Assembly: GCA_958298945.1 (NCBI GenBank) | Contig: OY282610.1 | Coordinates: 33,115,667-33,179,666, forward strand | DNA: 64,000 nt | Source: Atherix ibis | Lineage: Eukaryota > Arthropoda > Insecta > Diptera > Athericidae | Direction of reading: 5' to 3' | Shown: piece by piece, positions 24,350 through 34,800 of the stretch | Layout of the letters: every line of letters starts with the position of its first letter | How positions within the stretch are numbered: the stretch's first letter is position 1 | The notes under the pieces: model-generated | Databases searched by the model: none | The model's input: the letters and a program-made list of their open reading frames with translations, nothing else | Told to the model about the DNA's origin: nothing | Made by a program: the position numbers and the translations under genes

Positions 24350-26141
24350 TTCAGGTTCTAAAGTCCTTAATAACAAAATATTCTCAATATATTAACTGAG
24401 TGATGGTAATTGCCGAATTTTTCTTCAAATTATTTTTTACTTCTCTAAAAATTACTAAATAAGGTAATCTGGAAAAACACCCGCTCGACTCCTTCTTAAA
24501 TCCATATCTTCTCCTTATTCGATTCAGAGTATTTTCTAGCTTTCCTAAATAAAAATATTTTCTAACAAGAAAAGAAGTTCCTATTCTCAAAAAGAAATTA
24601 CTCAAATGCAAATTAATATATTTATTATTCAGTGTTATTCTTATAATATAGCAGTTTTTTCTGCAATATTTCTGCATTAGCCTACGGCTTATATTCTATG
24701 AAAAATATTAAAGAATAATTCTTATTAAAATAATGGCTAATACTCTATTTTTCAATGATGCTGAAAAAACAATTAAGGTCAGATTCGTTTGTTTTAAAAA
24801 ATACTTTTGCCAAGATGCAAAATTTATATGAAATTTCATCTAAAAAAATTATTCCCAACCATAACCAAAAATACCATTTTTAGCAAATAAGATGGAAAAA
24901 TTGCATAAAAAATAAACTAATTTCATCGAAATTAAATATTTCTGCTTGAAAAGAGGTTTTTTTAAATTATATTCTGTACTCTTTTAAATTAAAAGTGAAG
25001 ATTTTCATAGATAGTTGTTAGATTCTTTTTTGTGAAACTGACGAATCTAGCAATTTTGGCTGACCGTATAATAGCATGATTGTGACATTTGGCTGACGGC
25101 AGATATATTTTGGTTCGTCAGCCATGACATTTGAATGCGTCAAACTGGCTGAACTTATTTGTCCTAAATTTGAAGTTGTTTGACATGAAAAAATTAAAAG
25201 TTAACTGACCGTTTAATAGCATGGTTGTTTAACGTCAGCCACTGTCAGCCACACTCTAAAATCTCCTTGGCTGACGTCTGCCAATTTGACTGATCGTCTT
25301 ATAGGACTTTTAAACGATTTCACAATCTGGCAATAGTTATTTGTCAGAATGTGTCACATTTGCATATGGCTGTCAGATAATCAGCTGACAATAGGCATTG
25401 TTAGCTACATCATTTGACAAGTAATCACACAATTTCCAGATTTCCATAAATTTTGTCTGACAATAATCTAGTCTGGCAACGTTTGCCAGTAGAAATTTTC
25501 CGATCACACGAGTGTTCAATAATTGCAAATAAAAATTGATGTGCACTCATTTAGTGTGTGAAATCCTCATTCAAATGTCAAAACTATTCTTGCCGATAAA
25601 CATTGTCAGATAATACCTTCAAATTATCTGGCAACGTTTGCAGATAAAATGCACAATTATACTCGTATTATTATCACACTTTTTTGACAAATTTCACGTC
25701 AAAAATCTGCAAATGTTATCAGAGTTTGGTTATCGTCTAATCGTACTTTAAGTTATATATTTTTCGTTTTGAGATATTTTCAGATTTGCGTTTGAACAAA
25801 AAACTATTATGAAAAATAAATTTAAACTATTTAATTTAAATATTTACTCTTGGAAAGTAAATTTTTTTTATAATTTTGAAATTTTGTATGTAGCTTATAG
25901 GGAAATGTGATTGTGATTGTGAAAGCTTGAAATGACTTGGACCATTTGCAATATAAACGGAACATCTCCATAGTGACTTGTAAAAATATATATTTAGAAA
26001 TAAACAGTTAATAGCAAAACTTTTATTTTTGTCCACCAGATATTTGAGAATTTCGTTTAATAACAGAACAACCAACTGAATTTAACGATTCAATTTTTAC
26101 AATTTTACAAATATTGCTTCAGATAATAGTAATGTAAATTA
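24350..26141 (-). repeat. compound unrecognised repeat, copy a
   Basis: About 1.8 kb, homologous in inverted orientation to 41618-42790 and 49913-50880. It is packed with short inverted words: ggctgac and gtcagcc, ttgtcaga and tctgacaa, and ctggcaacgtttgc (near 25475 and 25630; the reverse complement occurs in the other copies). The left part (24350-24680) holds an open frame. The right edge is the TA at 26140-26141, joined to a Tc1-like end. No known superfamily could be assigned. Confidence 0.7.
24384..24677 (-). CDS. unidentified 97-codon open frame within the compound repeat
   Basis: Starts at the ATG at 24677 and is rich in basic residues (KLENTLNRIRRRYGFKKESS, then RLPYLVIFREVKNN). The composition looks more protein-like than the random frames around it, and the region is partly kept in copy c (about 50740-50870), where the frame is broken. 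It might be the end of a transposase for this repeat family. I do not recognise a domain. Confidence 0.3.
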   Translation of the reverse strand: MQKYCRKNCYIIRITLNNKYINLHLSNFFLRIGTSFLVRKYFYLGKLENTLNRIRRRYGFKKESSGCFSRLPYLVIFREVKNNLKKNSAITITQLIY

Positions 26142-26340
26142 CACTGCAGTCCAAAATTATGCGACCACCTCTGTTTTTAGAGAAGACAAAGTTAAATAAA
26201 ACTCACAAAGTTTTTAAAAAATTATAATACTTTTGACCTGAAATATGGAAACAAATATTATCAAATTAAAATTTTAATTTATTCAGTCGATCCATTCTGT
26301 TTTCACATCTTTTGAAGTACTGTTCCAACATTGCAGAAGA
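26142..26340. mobile_element. Tc1-like transposon end (copy a)
   Basis: After TA at 26140-26141 comes cactgcagtccaaaattatg then cgaccacc, the kind of end found in Tc1-type elements. About 200 bp match 49736-49912 in inverted orientation; beyond 26340 the similarity is lost, so the element is truncated and has no transposase here. Confidence 0.7.
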
Positions 26341-26439
26341 ACCTCCTTGTAGAATGGAAAAGCCCCGAATTATTATATTGTATTAGGTTTTGTACTCTTT
26401 TAGATTACAAGTAAATATTTTAATAGATAAATATTAATT

Positions 26440-26745
26440 TCGAGATTTGGTAATGTTAATTAACCTCCAAGATCGTGAGATTTGATGCCGTTGGACCTTT
26501 TCTTGTAAAGCAATGCAAATGATGATGTTTACTCTAAAAATCTTTTAATTTTGCATCATTTAAAAACCCTTGAACATCTCTTAAGTAATGGCCAAATTAC
26601 ACAGTCCGAGAGGTGCACAAAAATACATTAAAAATATTTGATGTGTAATGGCAATTTCCAAGCAATTATATTGAAATGAAATTTTTTTAGAAATCTGAAT
26701 TTTAAGCACAAATTTGGTATTTAAATAAATACTAATCAGTTATTA
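26440..26745 (+). repeat. DD41D-like fragment (plus)
   Basis: Noncoding and terminal-coding words (gatgccgttggacc, taatggccaaattac, aatttggta) follow the order seen in the plus-oriented copies at 11.7 and 45.7 kb. Too decayed to translate. Confidence 0.45.
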
Positions 26746-28780
26746 TAAGTCATATAAGATAAGGAGTTTTTTTTTTATAGTTGTTCGCTTTTACTAAAAA
26801 AAATATGTAAAAAGATATTTTTTATATATCATTGAACTTTAGTTTTTATTTATAAACATCTATGCAATATAATGAAAAAAACTTACAACTAAAAAATATA
26901 ATTTATTTTACTTTACTTTTCCAAACATAAATTGTGGATAATCTTTTAGAACACAGAACACACACTCCAACAACTAATTTCAAAATAAACGATTTTTTTT
27001 CTAGATTTTTTATACAAATTATACAAAATTATTGAAAATGTAGTTTTTTTGTTATTGAAAATAAATTATTTTTTTTTCACATTTTTCTTTTTAATAGAAA
27101 TTTTTTTATTTATAAAAAAAAATATAGTATAAATGACATTGAGATTCTTCTGTCAATGTGATTAATATTATCTATGGCGAAAATGATTAAGCTGGTGATT
27201 AGCGTTTGATGGTGGAGAAAGGGGAGAAAGACGCTGTAAAAGAAAAGAAAAAAAAACATGAAAAATCTATAATAATATCTCCAGCATATGTTCTCTAGCA
27301 TTCGTATCTCTAGAGTATTATTATCTAAAACGAGTTTAGCTAATATCTTTTATGCTATTCTATAGAGTAAAAAATTAGAGAGTTCGTACTTGTTTAAGTT
27401 TGGTTTTAGTCGTTTTTCCATTTGGTAAACATTCTTAACAATTCAGTGATAATTGTGTTAATATAATACACTATGATGGTCGGCGATGATTTGTGAACAA
27501 ATTTGACTTTGACAGCAGACAATTTGCACATTTCGACGATTCTCAAGCGAATCTATCATGTACGAGTACTTTTTGAATGTTCATAATACAAACGACATAA
27601 TATTTACAATAACATTGATTACATTAAAAAAATAAAAAATTCCCTCGACTACAATACAAAAATGAATGTTTTATTTTCAGGTGTTTGTTTTTTTGCGATA
27701 AATTTCTGCTCATATTTGCATTTCTTTCAGAGGAACAAACTAAAAGTACAGTATATAAATTTTTGTACATATGACCCCGCTTGTACTTATATACTTAAAA
27801 AAAACGGTTTTTTTTATTTTATGAACAAAATAGCAAACCGAAACAAAAAAAAAATCTAATTTAAGTAAAACCCAACCAACACCATTCCAAGTTCAACTAG
27901 AATTTTTTCTAATTTTTACTATAATATATATTTGGAAGTCAACCAAGCGCATCTAATGAACCATATGCGTACTCAGAGCTTACAAAAGCTCAACAAAAAA
28001 AAAACAAGAATTAAATAAAACAACAAGCAAACATGTTATTCTGTATAGTATCTGGGGCCATATTCAAAAATTACTCATAGTTATTGTTACAAGTTCAAAA
28101 AAAAAAAATTATAAAAAAAAATACAGCAAATTAGTCCAAAAATTCAAAAATTACTCATAAGCTGACTTCATTTTTGATTGTACAATATCTCAAATACGAA
28201 TATTTCGGTACAGAGTAAAGTATCTGCAATTGTAATATTATTTTTGCTAATAAACAAATTTTCCTTTTATAAAAACATATCTGAATGAATACTCAGATAT
28301 GTTTTTTTTTTTTGCTCGATAGACCAAAATCGTGACACCAAACATTTTGAACGAGAGCTAGGTCGAGAGCCAGGTAAAATTATTTTCAAATAATATTTGT
28401 CATTTATTTGATTTTTTTAATTTTTCCATTTTTGAAATTGAAATTTTTTTAATACAATTAAGAATTGTGTTGAATCAACTCGAATAAAAACGATTACTCA
28501 AAGTAAATCCTTTTTTATTCGAGTGATGCTCTATGAGCGAAGAACACAAATTTTTTGATTAGAATAAAAAAATGCCTTTTAATAGAAGCTATTCACAGTT
28601 GATTTAGAAAAAAATTGTACCATAAAATTAATGTCGTAATGAAAAAAAAAAAACCAATCGTAGCGAAAAAAAAACTGAAAATTATAATGTATAAATTTTA
28701 TTTTAATAGTATTTTTTTATAGATAATAATAGGTTTTTATGGGAAAAAAAAGAACTGCCTTCTGGTGCCATCTTGTGTAG
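26746..28780. other. A+T-rich spacer with one small hairpin
   Basis: No gene recognised. A perfect 14-bp stem (28271-28284 with 28293-28306, loop atgaatac) precedes a T-run. Confidence 0.4.
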
Positions 28781-29760
28781 CACCGTGACATTAAGGGCAT
28801 TTGGTAACAACAAGGATGTGATTATCTTAACGGGAAGTTAACTGCAATTTATTATATCTGACGAAATTAAGGAGGGAACTGAAAAATAAAAATAGATGGA
28901 TTAAGGAGTTCCACGAGGAGTGCAGTCCTTCTCGAAAAGCAGATCTGGTTGTTCTGGCAGTCCCACAGAATATGTAGAATAAGGAGGCACACGCCACAAG
29001 ATATAGGATGAAGACCTATATTCTGTGGTGTCTGCCTCACTATAGGATGACGACGACTATGAAAGGGGAAACTATGGGTCTAATTCGAATTCTGAGCAAT
29101 TTTTTTGTCCCGAATTTAGGACTTGACATTATGCACCACCAGTATGCAAGGGAGGGCATAAATTCAGTTCAGCGTCTGACTTTGTTTGAATGTATGTAGA
29201 ACCGTGTCAACCGAGGCGATGCAGGTTCTTATGGGAGAAATTCCATGGGACCTGGAGTTGCTGCGTGGAAGCATCCACTACCGTCTACGGTGAGGCACCT
29301 CGCTTGCTGGTTGTCCGGTTACGAATGAAGAGGTTTAGGATCTTAGTTCACGTCAGCGGCGTGTACTGGTTCTGAATAGAATGTGTGAAATTTGGCAACG
29401 TCGATGGGATGAGAGTGTTAATGGCAGATGGACGCACATTTTCATTTCGGGTGTGTGCTTTGCATCTGCGTATGGATTTGAATTTGGTCTGTACCTTGGG
29501 TATTTACTCACAGGATACGGCAGTATGAATAGGTTCCTGTGGGGCAGCGGAGGAGAGTGCCAAGCACCTTCTCATTGAGTGTGGTCTGTACGGGAATTTA
29601 CTTGACTTAGGTGCATGTGTGGAATCGTAGTGAATGATGAGAGTGTAGATGTAAGTGAAGTGTTAGGTAGGAGAGAATGGTATGAATGTCTTAATAGATT
29701 TGCCGCGGTACTTTTTGAGAGGAGAGCGAGAATGATGCATGAATGAGTGTATAAATGACA
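28781..29760 (+). pseudogene. R1-like non-LTR retrotransposon ORF2 C-terminus (plus)
   Basis: This G+C-richer block reads, in shifting plus frames, VCRTVSTEAMQVLMGEIPWD (about 29195-29255), LAGCPVTNEE, then one frame with RMCEIWQRRWDESVNGRWTH (about 29375-29435), and finally CGAAEESAKHLLIECGLYGN (about 29540-29600), a CCHC-like zinc knuckle. These are the post-RT segments of R1-type ORF2, in the right order. Stops and at least three frameshifts show it is dead. Upstream of 29100 the coding pattern is lost apart from an imperfect hairpin. Confidence 0.75.
28984..29038. repeat. imperfect hairpin, 24-bp arms
   Basis: Arms 28984-29007 and 29015-29038 pair with 4 mismatches around the loop atgaaga. 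A related word (ggcagtcccacagaatatg) lies just upstream at about 28957. Confidence 0.8.
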
Positions 29761-30260
29761 CGCAAGGCGGCTATAACGGGGTGAAAGAAAAAGGTCGATT
29801 CCGGTTGTACTTTCGGGTCTTGGCGATCCCGCGTATCTGAGCTGGCTTAGCGGTGCTTAGGGATTTACAAGATTCCTTACCGTAGCTCAATGAGCGGAGT
29901 ACAAAACGAAGTACTCTTAAAACTAAAATTGGTACTACGAGTGTCCTGGTGCCCCATGGTGTTGGAACACACTGTGCCCGACAATGGTGAGGCGCCTTAG
30001 GCAGCAACGTGGTGGCTGTGGTTAATACCCACATTGCGGGTGCGGTCTCCGGATCGCTGGTAGGAGATACTGGTAATTATCTCGGGCGCTATCATAGCTT
30101 ATGACAATAGAGGTTTAGATAGTCCTCGCCACTAAAAGTTGGAGTAATCAGCTTGTAAACTGCCAGTAATGGTGGTGCGTTGATTGAGCGTAACTCAATC
30201 CCTATAGTAGTAGGCAACTTGTGATTTTATATTTAACGACAAAAAAGTCATGTTAAATAA
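29761..30260 (+). mobile_element. probable 3' untranslated region of the R1-like relic
   Basis: G+C-richer than the flanks, directly follows the zinc-knuckle region, and fades into A+T-rich DNA near 30240. No coding word was recognised. Confidence 0.4.
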
Positions 30261-30399
30261 TATATTATAACTGAATCGATTGGTATGGGGATGGTCGATC
30301 AGTGTGAATGAAGAAATTTGTTTCTTTGGATCCGATTCAGGGGCAACCATGATGGCGTTATCAGTTTCCTAAGCAAAGCTGATCTGCTTTTAGTGACCT

Positions 30400-30860
30400 A
30401 GGCCAGTAAAAGTTTGTAAAATTTTATCGAGTATGTTTGTTTCTTTAATCAGAATGCAAAAAGAACTTGGAGGATCCAGGAACCTTAGCATATGTGGATT
30501 GGTTAACAAAACACCACAGGATTGGTAGATAGAATGTGTGTGGTTTTCAGAAAGGAAATTATGGATAAACAGTTTTCATGATCAGAATTTTGAGTAAGAA
30601 TTGTTGATAGCAGGCCAGTAAGACTCTAAAAAGGTCTCAGTATTAGTCCAATTTGCATTTCGACGTATGTTATTTGCCAGTTCGTTAGTAGGGGAGGAAT
30701 ATTGGGCATAACTGTGAGAATTGGACGCTGGAAAGGTTCTCCAGCCAACTGATCAGCAAGAAATATTTCACTATTCAACTAATCTAATTATCTATCCAAT
30801 GATGCTAAAAGCGGCTTTTTAACGGCGAAACGTTATATCAGATGCCACGGAAAGCCACGA
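30400..30860 (-). pseudogene. non-LTR retrotransposon RNase H relic (minus)
   Basis: Minus strand reads EIFLADQLAGEPF at about 30730-30770, the end of an RNase H domain (AD-LA motif), then NWTNTETFLESYWPAINNSY at about 30610-30670. The latter matches NTDWTNNKTFLASHWPITNN of 14.9 kb, so both belong to one family. Frameshifts and stops throughout. Confidence 0.6.
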
Positions 30861-31007
30861 CCAGCTTCGATTGCTGAGAGACTATCATCTGTAAAGAACA
30901 ATTCTTTTAAAAAAATATGCATTTTAAGAGCATCCTAACCGTCTACAAAAAGTAATTGGAAAAGAACAAAAAAAAAATTTATTATTATTATATTTTTTAA
31001 AAATACA

Positions 31008-31069
31008 ATATAAAACAATAATTTAATTACCAAATTATAATATTTGGTAATTAAATTATTGTTTTATAT
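31008..31069. repeat. perfect palindrome, 28-bp arms
   Basis: Arms 31008-31035 and 31042-31069 are exact reverse complements with the 6-base loop tataat. All but four bases of each arm are A or T. Confidence 0.95.
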
Positions 31070-31079
31070 CTGTTTAATA

Positions 31080-32690
31080 AGTGAATAAGTTAAAATCAAA
31101 AGAAAATAATTAAATTAAAAGGAAATTATCTGCGGTACTTGGCGATAACACCGAAATTGGTGATTTGTTGAACAAAGAATAAGAATAAGAAGCAGAAAAA
31201 CGTCATATGTGATCAAAAAAAAAAAAAAAAAATTAATATCATTTCGCCAAATTAAAGACAACAAACTGTGTTCTACAATAACCAGTCAGGCACATAATAA
31301 ACTGGTTTTAAAACAAGTGCACAACACTCATTCGTCTATAAGATTAAAGAGGTCTCTGCACTCGTGCCGGTAGTTGGTATATTTCAAAGAAAGAATTCAG
31401 ACTACCAAGAAGAGGAGTTCTTCAAGATTGCAATGCATTAAGTTAAGTGATTTTATTTTCTATACAATCTTACGAGTATATAAGAATGTATGCAATTTAC
31501 TTATGGTGTGTAAGAGTATCTGCATGTGTGTGTGGTCGAGTGTGTAAGAGTATCTACATAAATATTTTGAAGAACATACATAAATACCATAGAACAGAGT
31601 ATCTTATAATTGTATCGTTTCTTTAAAAAATAATTCCCTCTATGCTCTTATGAGTATTGTGGGGAAACTTTATAAATGAACGTTTAAATAAAATAAAATA
31701 CACGTAGATAAAGATGTATCTGACTATCGATAGATTTTTACAAAAAATTGATTCTTTTTCCAATTTCAATTTCAATAAACGAGATTTGTTAACAATCTCA
31801 GTCGGTCTTAGCGTCAATTCCAAATACGGCTGACGACTGCGATATTTCTAGAAAAATAAATTCCATAAATTTTTTTCCACTGCACAACAAATCTTAACAA
31901 ATCGAATTGGCCGACCGATATCTACAATACATACAAACCGAACTACAAATATCTTATGGACTATGCTAATTCCAGTGTAAGTATTCCGACTCTTATCGTG
32001 CAGTACAGTGAATTCCAAAGAATCTAAACCAACCAAAATGCGTGCCCACATTTGAATTGAAATATTTCGGATGTACACATTACATTGTCGATAGGGCTGG
32101 GGTATACTTACTAGAGATATCATTACACTACCATCGACCTGGCGACAACACTTGTATAATAGATAGATGGATAGATAGAGATACACTGGATCTGTGATAG
32201 TTCATTAAACATCAACAATCCATAAATACTCGTAAAATGAAAATAAATTGTACGTGCTCGAAATGTGGAGGCATATGCACTGGTAGTTAAGATTTTTTAA
32301 AAATAAAAACACGATCAACATGAATAATCAGAACGGGGGTGATTCTGATAATGTATTCACAAAAAAGTCCAAGTATCGAATCGAAATAATGTATTCACAA
32401 AAAAAAAATATAAAAATTGTACAAATTTTGCGACTTCTTCATTGGCATGAGAACAGCGCATCAATCTTCCTTATAGTTTTTGCATCTCTTAAAGAGACCC
32501 CTTTTAATGCTCGTAAAGAGACCCTTTTTAATGCTCGTTTATTCTTTAAAGAAATGTAGTTTTATGTCCAACATTATGATTAATAAAATAACATTGAAAA
32601 AAAATCATCTATATGCGTATTACGGTTGAAATTTAATTTATTATTTAAGATTTTCTATTGTGCAAAAATTGCAGTTATCGGTAATGAGGG
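31080..32690. other. A+T-rich spacer with a small tandem repeat
   Basis: No gene identified. A unit taaagagacccc followed by ttttaatgctcg occurs twice in tandem at about 32490-32538, and a gtgtgtaagagtatct word twice at about 31507-31555. Confidence 0.4.
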
Positions 32691-32699
32691 GAAGATATT

Positions 32700-34600
32700 T
32701 TGATTAGGAAAATTTGAAAGATTTTTTCACTTTTTATTTTTATTTAATTTTTTAAAGAAAAATGTGTTTTTTTTAAATATTTTTATTTAATTTGATCGGT
32801 TTTTGCTTTTAACGGACGACGTGTGTGTGTGGCTGGAAAGTAATGTGACTGGCATTACTGGGTGCGATCTGGCAACACTGTATACAGTATAAAATTCAAC
32901 ATAACCGAAACTTATAGAGCGTGATTAGAAAAATTGTATTTTTATAGTGCGTTACGAAAAATAGAATAGCAAAATTTAATTTTGTGTTAAGCTTGGTGAG
33001 TCCTCGAATTTAACTTACAAAAAGTTGTAACGCGTTTTTGGGGAGCATACTTATGAAGAGCACACGTTTTTCGATGGCAAAGAGCATTTTAAGAGGGCTG
33101 AAAATCAGGAAGACCTGTAACACACGGCCATCACGATTAGCGAATTTTCGTCTGAAAAGGGGATTCCTATGAGTACTCCCTCCGCCCCACCACCCTTTTA
33201 GTTTGTGTATCCTTTTTTTTGTAAGGAAAATTTGAAAGATTTTTTCTCTTTTTATTTTTATTTTATTTCTTTTAAAGAAAAAAGTGTTTTTTTCAATATT
33301 TTTATTCAATTTGAACGGTTTTTGCTTTTAACGGACGACATGTGTGTGTGTGGCTGGAAAGTAATGTGACTGGCATTACTGGGTGCGATCTGGCAACACT
33401 GTATACAGTAAAAATTTCAACATGACCGAAACTTATAGAGCGTGATTAGTAAATTTGTATTTTTGTAGTGCGTTAAGAAAAATATAATAGCGAAATTTAA
33501 TTTTGTATTAAGCTTGGTGAGTCCTCGAGTTTAACTTACAAAAAGTTGCAACGCGTCTTTGGGGAGCATACTTATGAAGAGCACAAGTTTTTCGATGGCA
33601 AAGAGCATTTTAAGAGGGCTGAAAATCAGGAAGACCTGTAACACACGGCCATCACGATTAGCGAATTTTCGTCTGAAAAGGGGATTCCTATGAGTACTCC
33701 CTCCGCCCCACCACCCTTTTAGTTTGTGTATCCTTTTTTTTGTAAGGAAAATTTGAAAGATTTTTTCTCTTTTTATTTTTATTTTATTTCTTTTAAAGAA
33801 AAAAGTGTTTTTTTCAATATTTTTATTCAATTTGAACGGTTTTTGCTTTTAACGGACGACATGTGTGTGTGTGGCTGGAAAGTAATGTGACTGGCATTAC
33901 TGGGTGCGATCTGGCAACACTGTATACAGTAAAAATTTCAACATGACCGAAACTTATAGAGCGTGATTAGTAAAATTGTATTTTTATAGTGCGTTACGAA
34001 AAATAGATAAGCGAAATTTTAGAGCCATTAAATTTTGTGTTAAGCTTGGTGAGTCCTCGAGTTTAACTTACAAAAGAGTGAGGATTTTTGTGCCTTCACA
34101 AAAAACTAGCAACTATCAATTTTAATGGCTCAGAAAAAGGATTATTCGCGTCGGATAGGATGACGCAGACACTTGATAACAGCGCTACCTGAAAGGTCCT
34201 GTAAAACACGGCCATCTCCATCAGCGAATTTTTGTCTCCATCAGCGAATATTTTGCGGGTAAACTCCCCCTCCCCACCCCTTCCAACTATTTATCTGATT
34301 TTAGCTTGTATCCCCTTTTTTTGATTAGGAAAACTTGAAAACTTAAGACCTTTAACATCGAAACTGATGGACATGTGGCTTCACAAAAAACTAGCAACCA
34401 AGAATTTTAAAAAGAAATCATTGAAAGGATCATTCGCATCAGATAGGATGTTGCAGGCACTTGGATGCTCCACTAAGACAACACAAGCTTTCTCCACCAA
34501 CGAATTTTTGTCTGAAAAAGAGATTCTTGCAGGTATCCCCCTCCCCCTTCCCATTTTATTCATCTGATTTTAGTGTGTGTGCCCTTTTTTTGCATCTGAA
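32700..34600. repeat. tandem array, period about 520 bp, 3.5 units
   Basis: The anchor aatttgaaag recurs at 32711, 33229 and 33750, and as aacttgaaa at 34332. Units 1 and 2 are nearly identical across their whole length; both include ggctggaaagtaatgtgact and ggcattactgggtgcgatct. Unit 3 shares its first 330 bp and then diverges with an insert; unit 4 is partial. Each ends with a C-rich block (ccctccgccccaccaccc or similar). Minus-strand frames of 99 codons in units 1 and 2 repeat only because the DNA repeats; no protein family is recognised. Confidence 0.9.
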
Positions 34601-34800
34601 GATCAAAAACACACATTTTGTAGGACATCAAAATAAGTATTCTCGAGTAATTGAAGGCGATTCCACGCAAAGGCTACGAAGAGTGGAAACAATGCTTCCG
34701 CCGAAAAAATATCTGCCCCAGGGAACTACTTTGATGGGGCAGAAAGAATGTTGTATAGTAATTTTTAAAAAAATAATTCAGTCACATTACTGCTTTATTT
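34560..34800 (+). pseudogene. mariner-like transposase tail, third lineage
   Basis: Plus strand reads LFLHLKIKNTHFVGHQNKYS, then in other frames KAIPRKGYEEWKQCFRR and QGNYFDGAERMLY. This is the order FLFPKLK, then ...KAIPK...CF...W, then GNYFxG seen at the C-terminus of mariner proteins other than copies 1-4. Only the part after the third Asp is left, with two frameshifts. It abuts the tandem array. Moderate confidence because the words are short. Confidence 0.45.

Noticed and set aside
31848..32186. 112-codon minus-strand frame
   Set aside because: It begins at GTG rather than ATG, no domain is recognisable, and frames of this size occur by chance in so much sequence.
33010..33830. Two nearly identical 99-codon minus-strand frames
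   Set aside because: They repeat only because the 520-bp DNA unit repeats; the translation is low-complexity, begins at TTG and matches no family I know.
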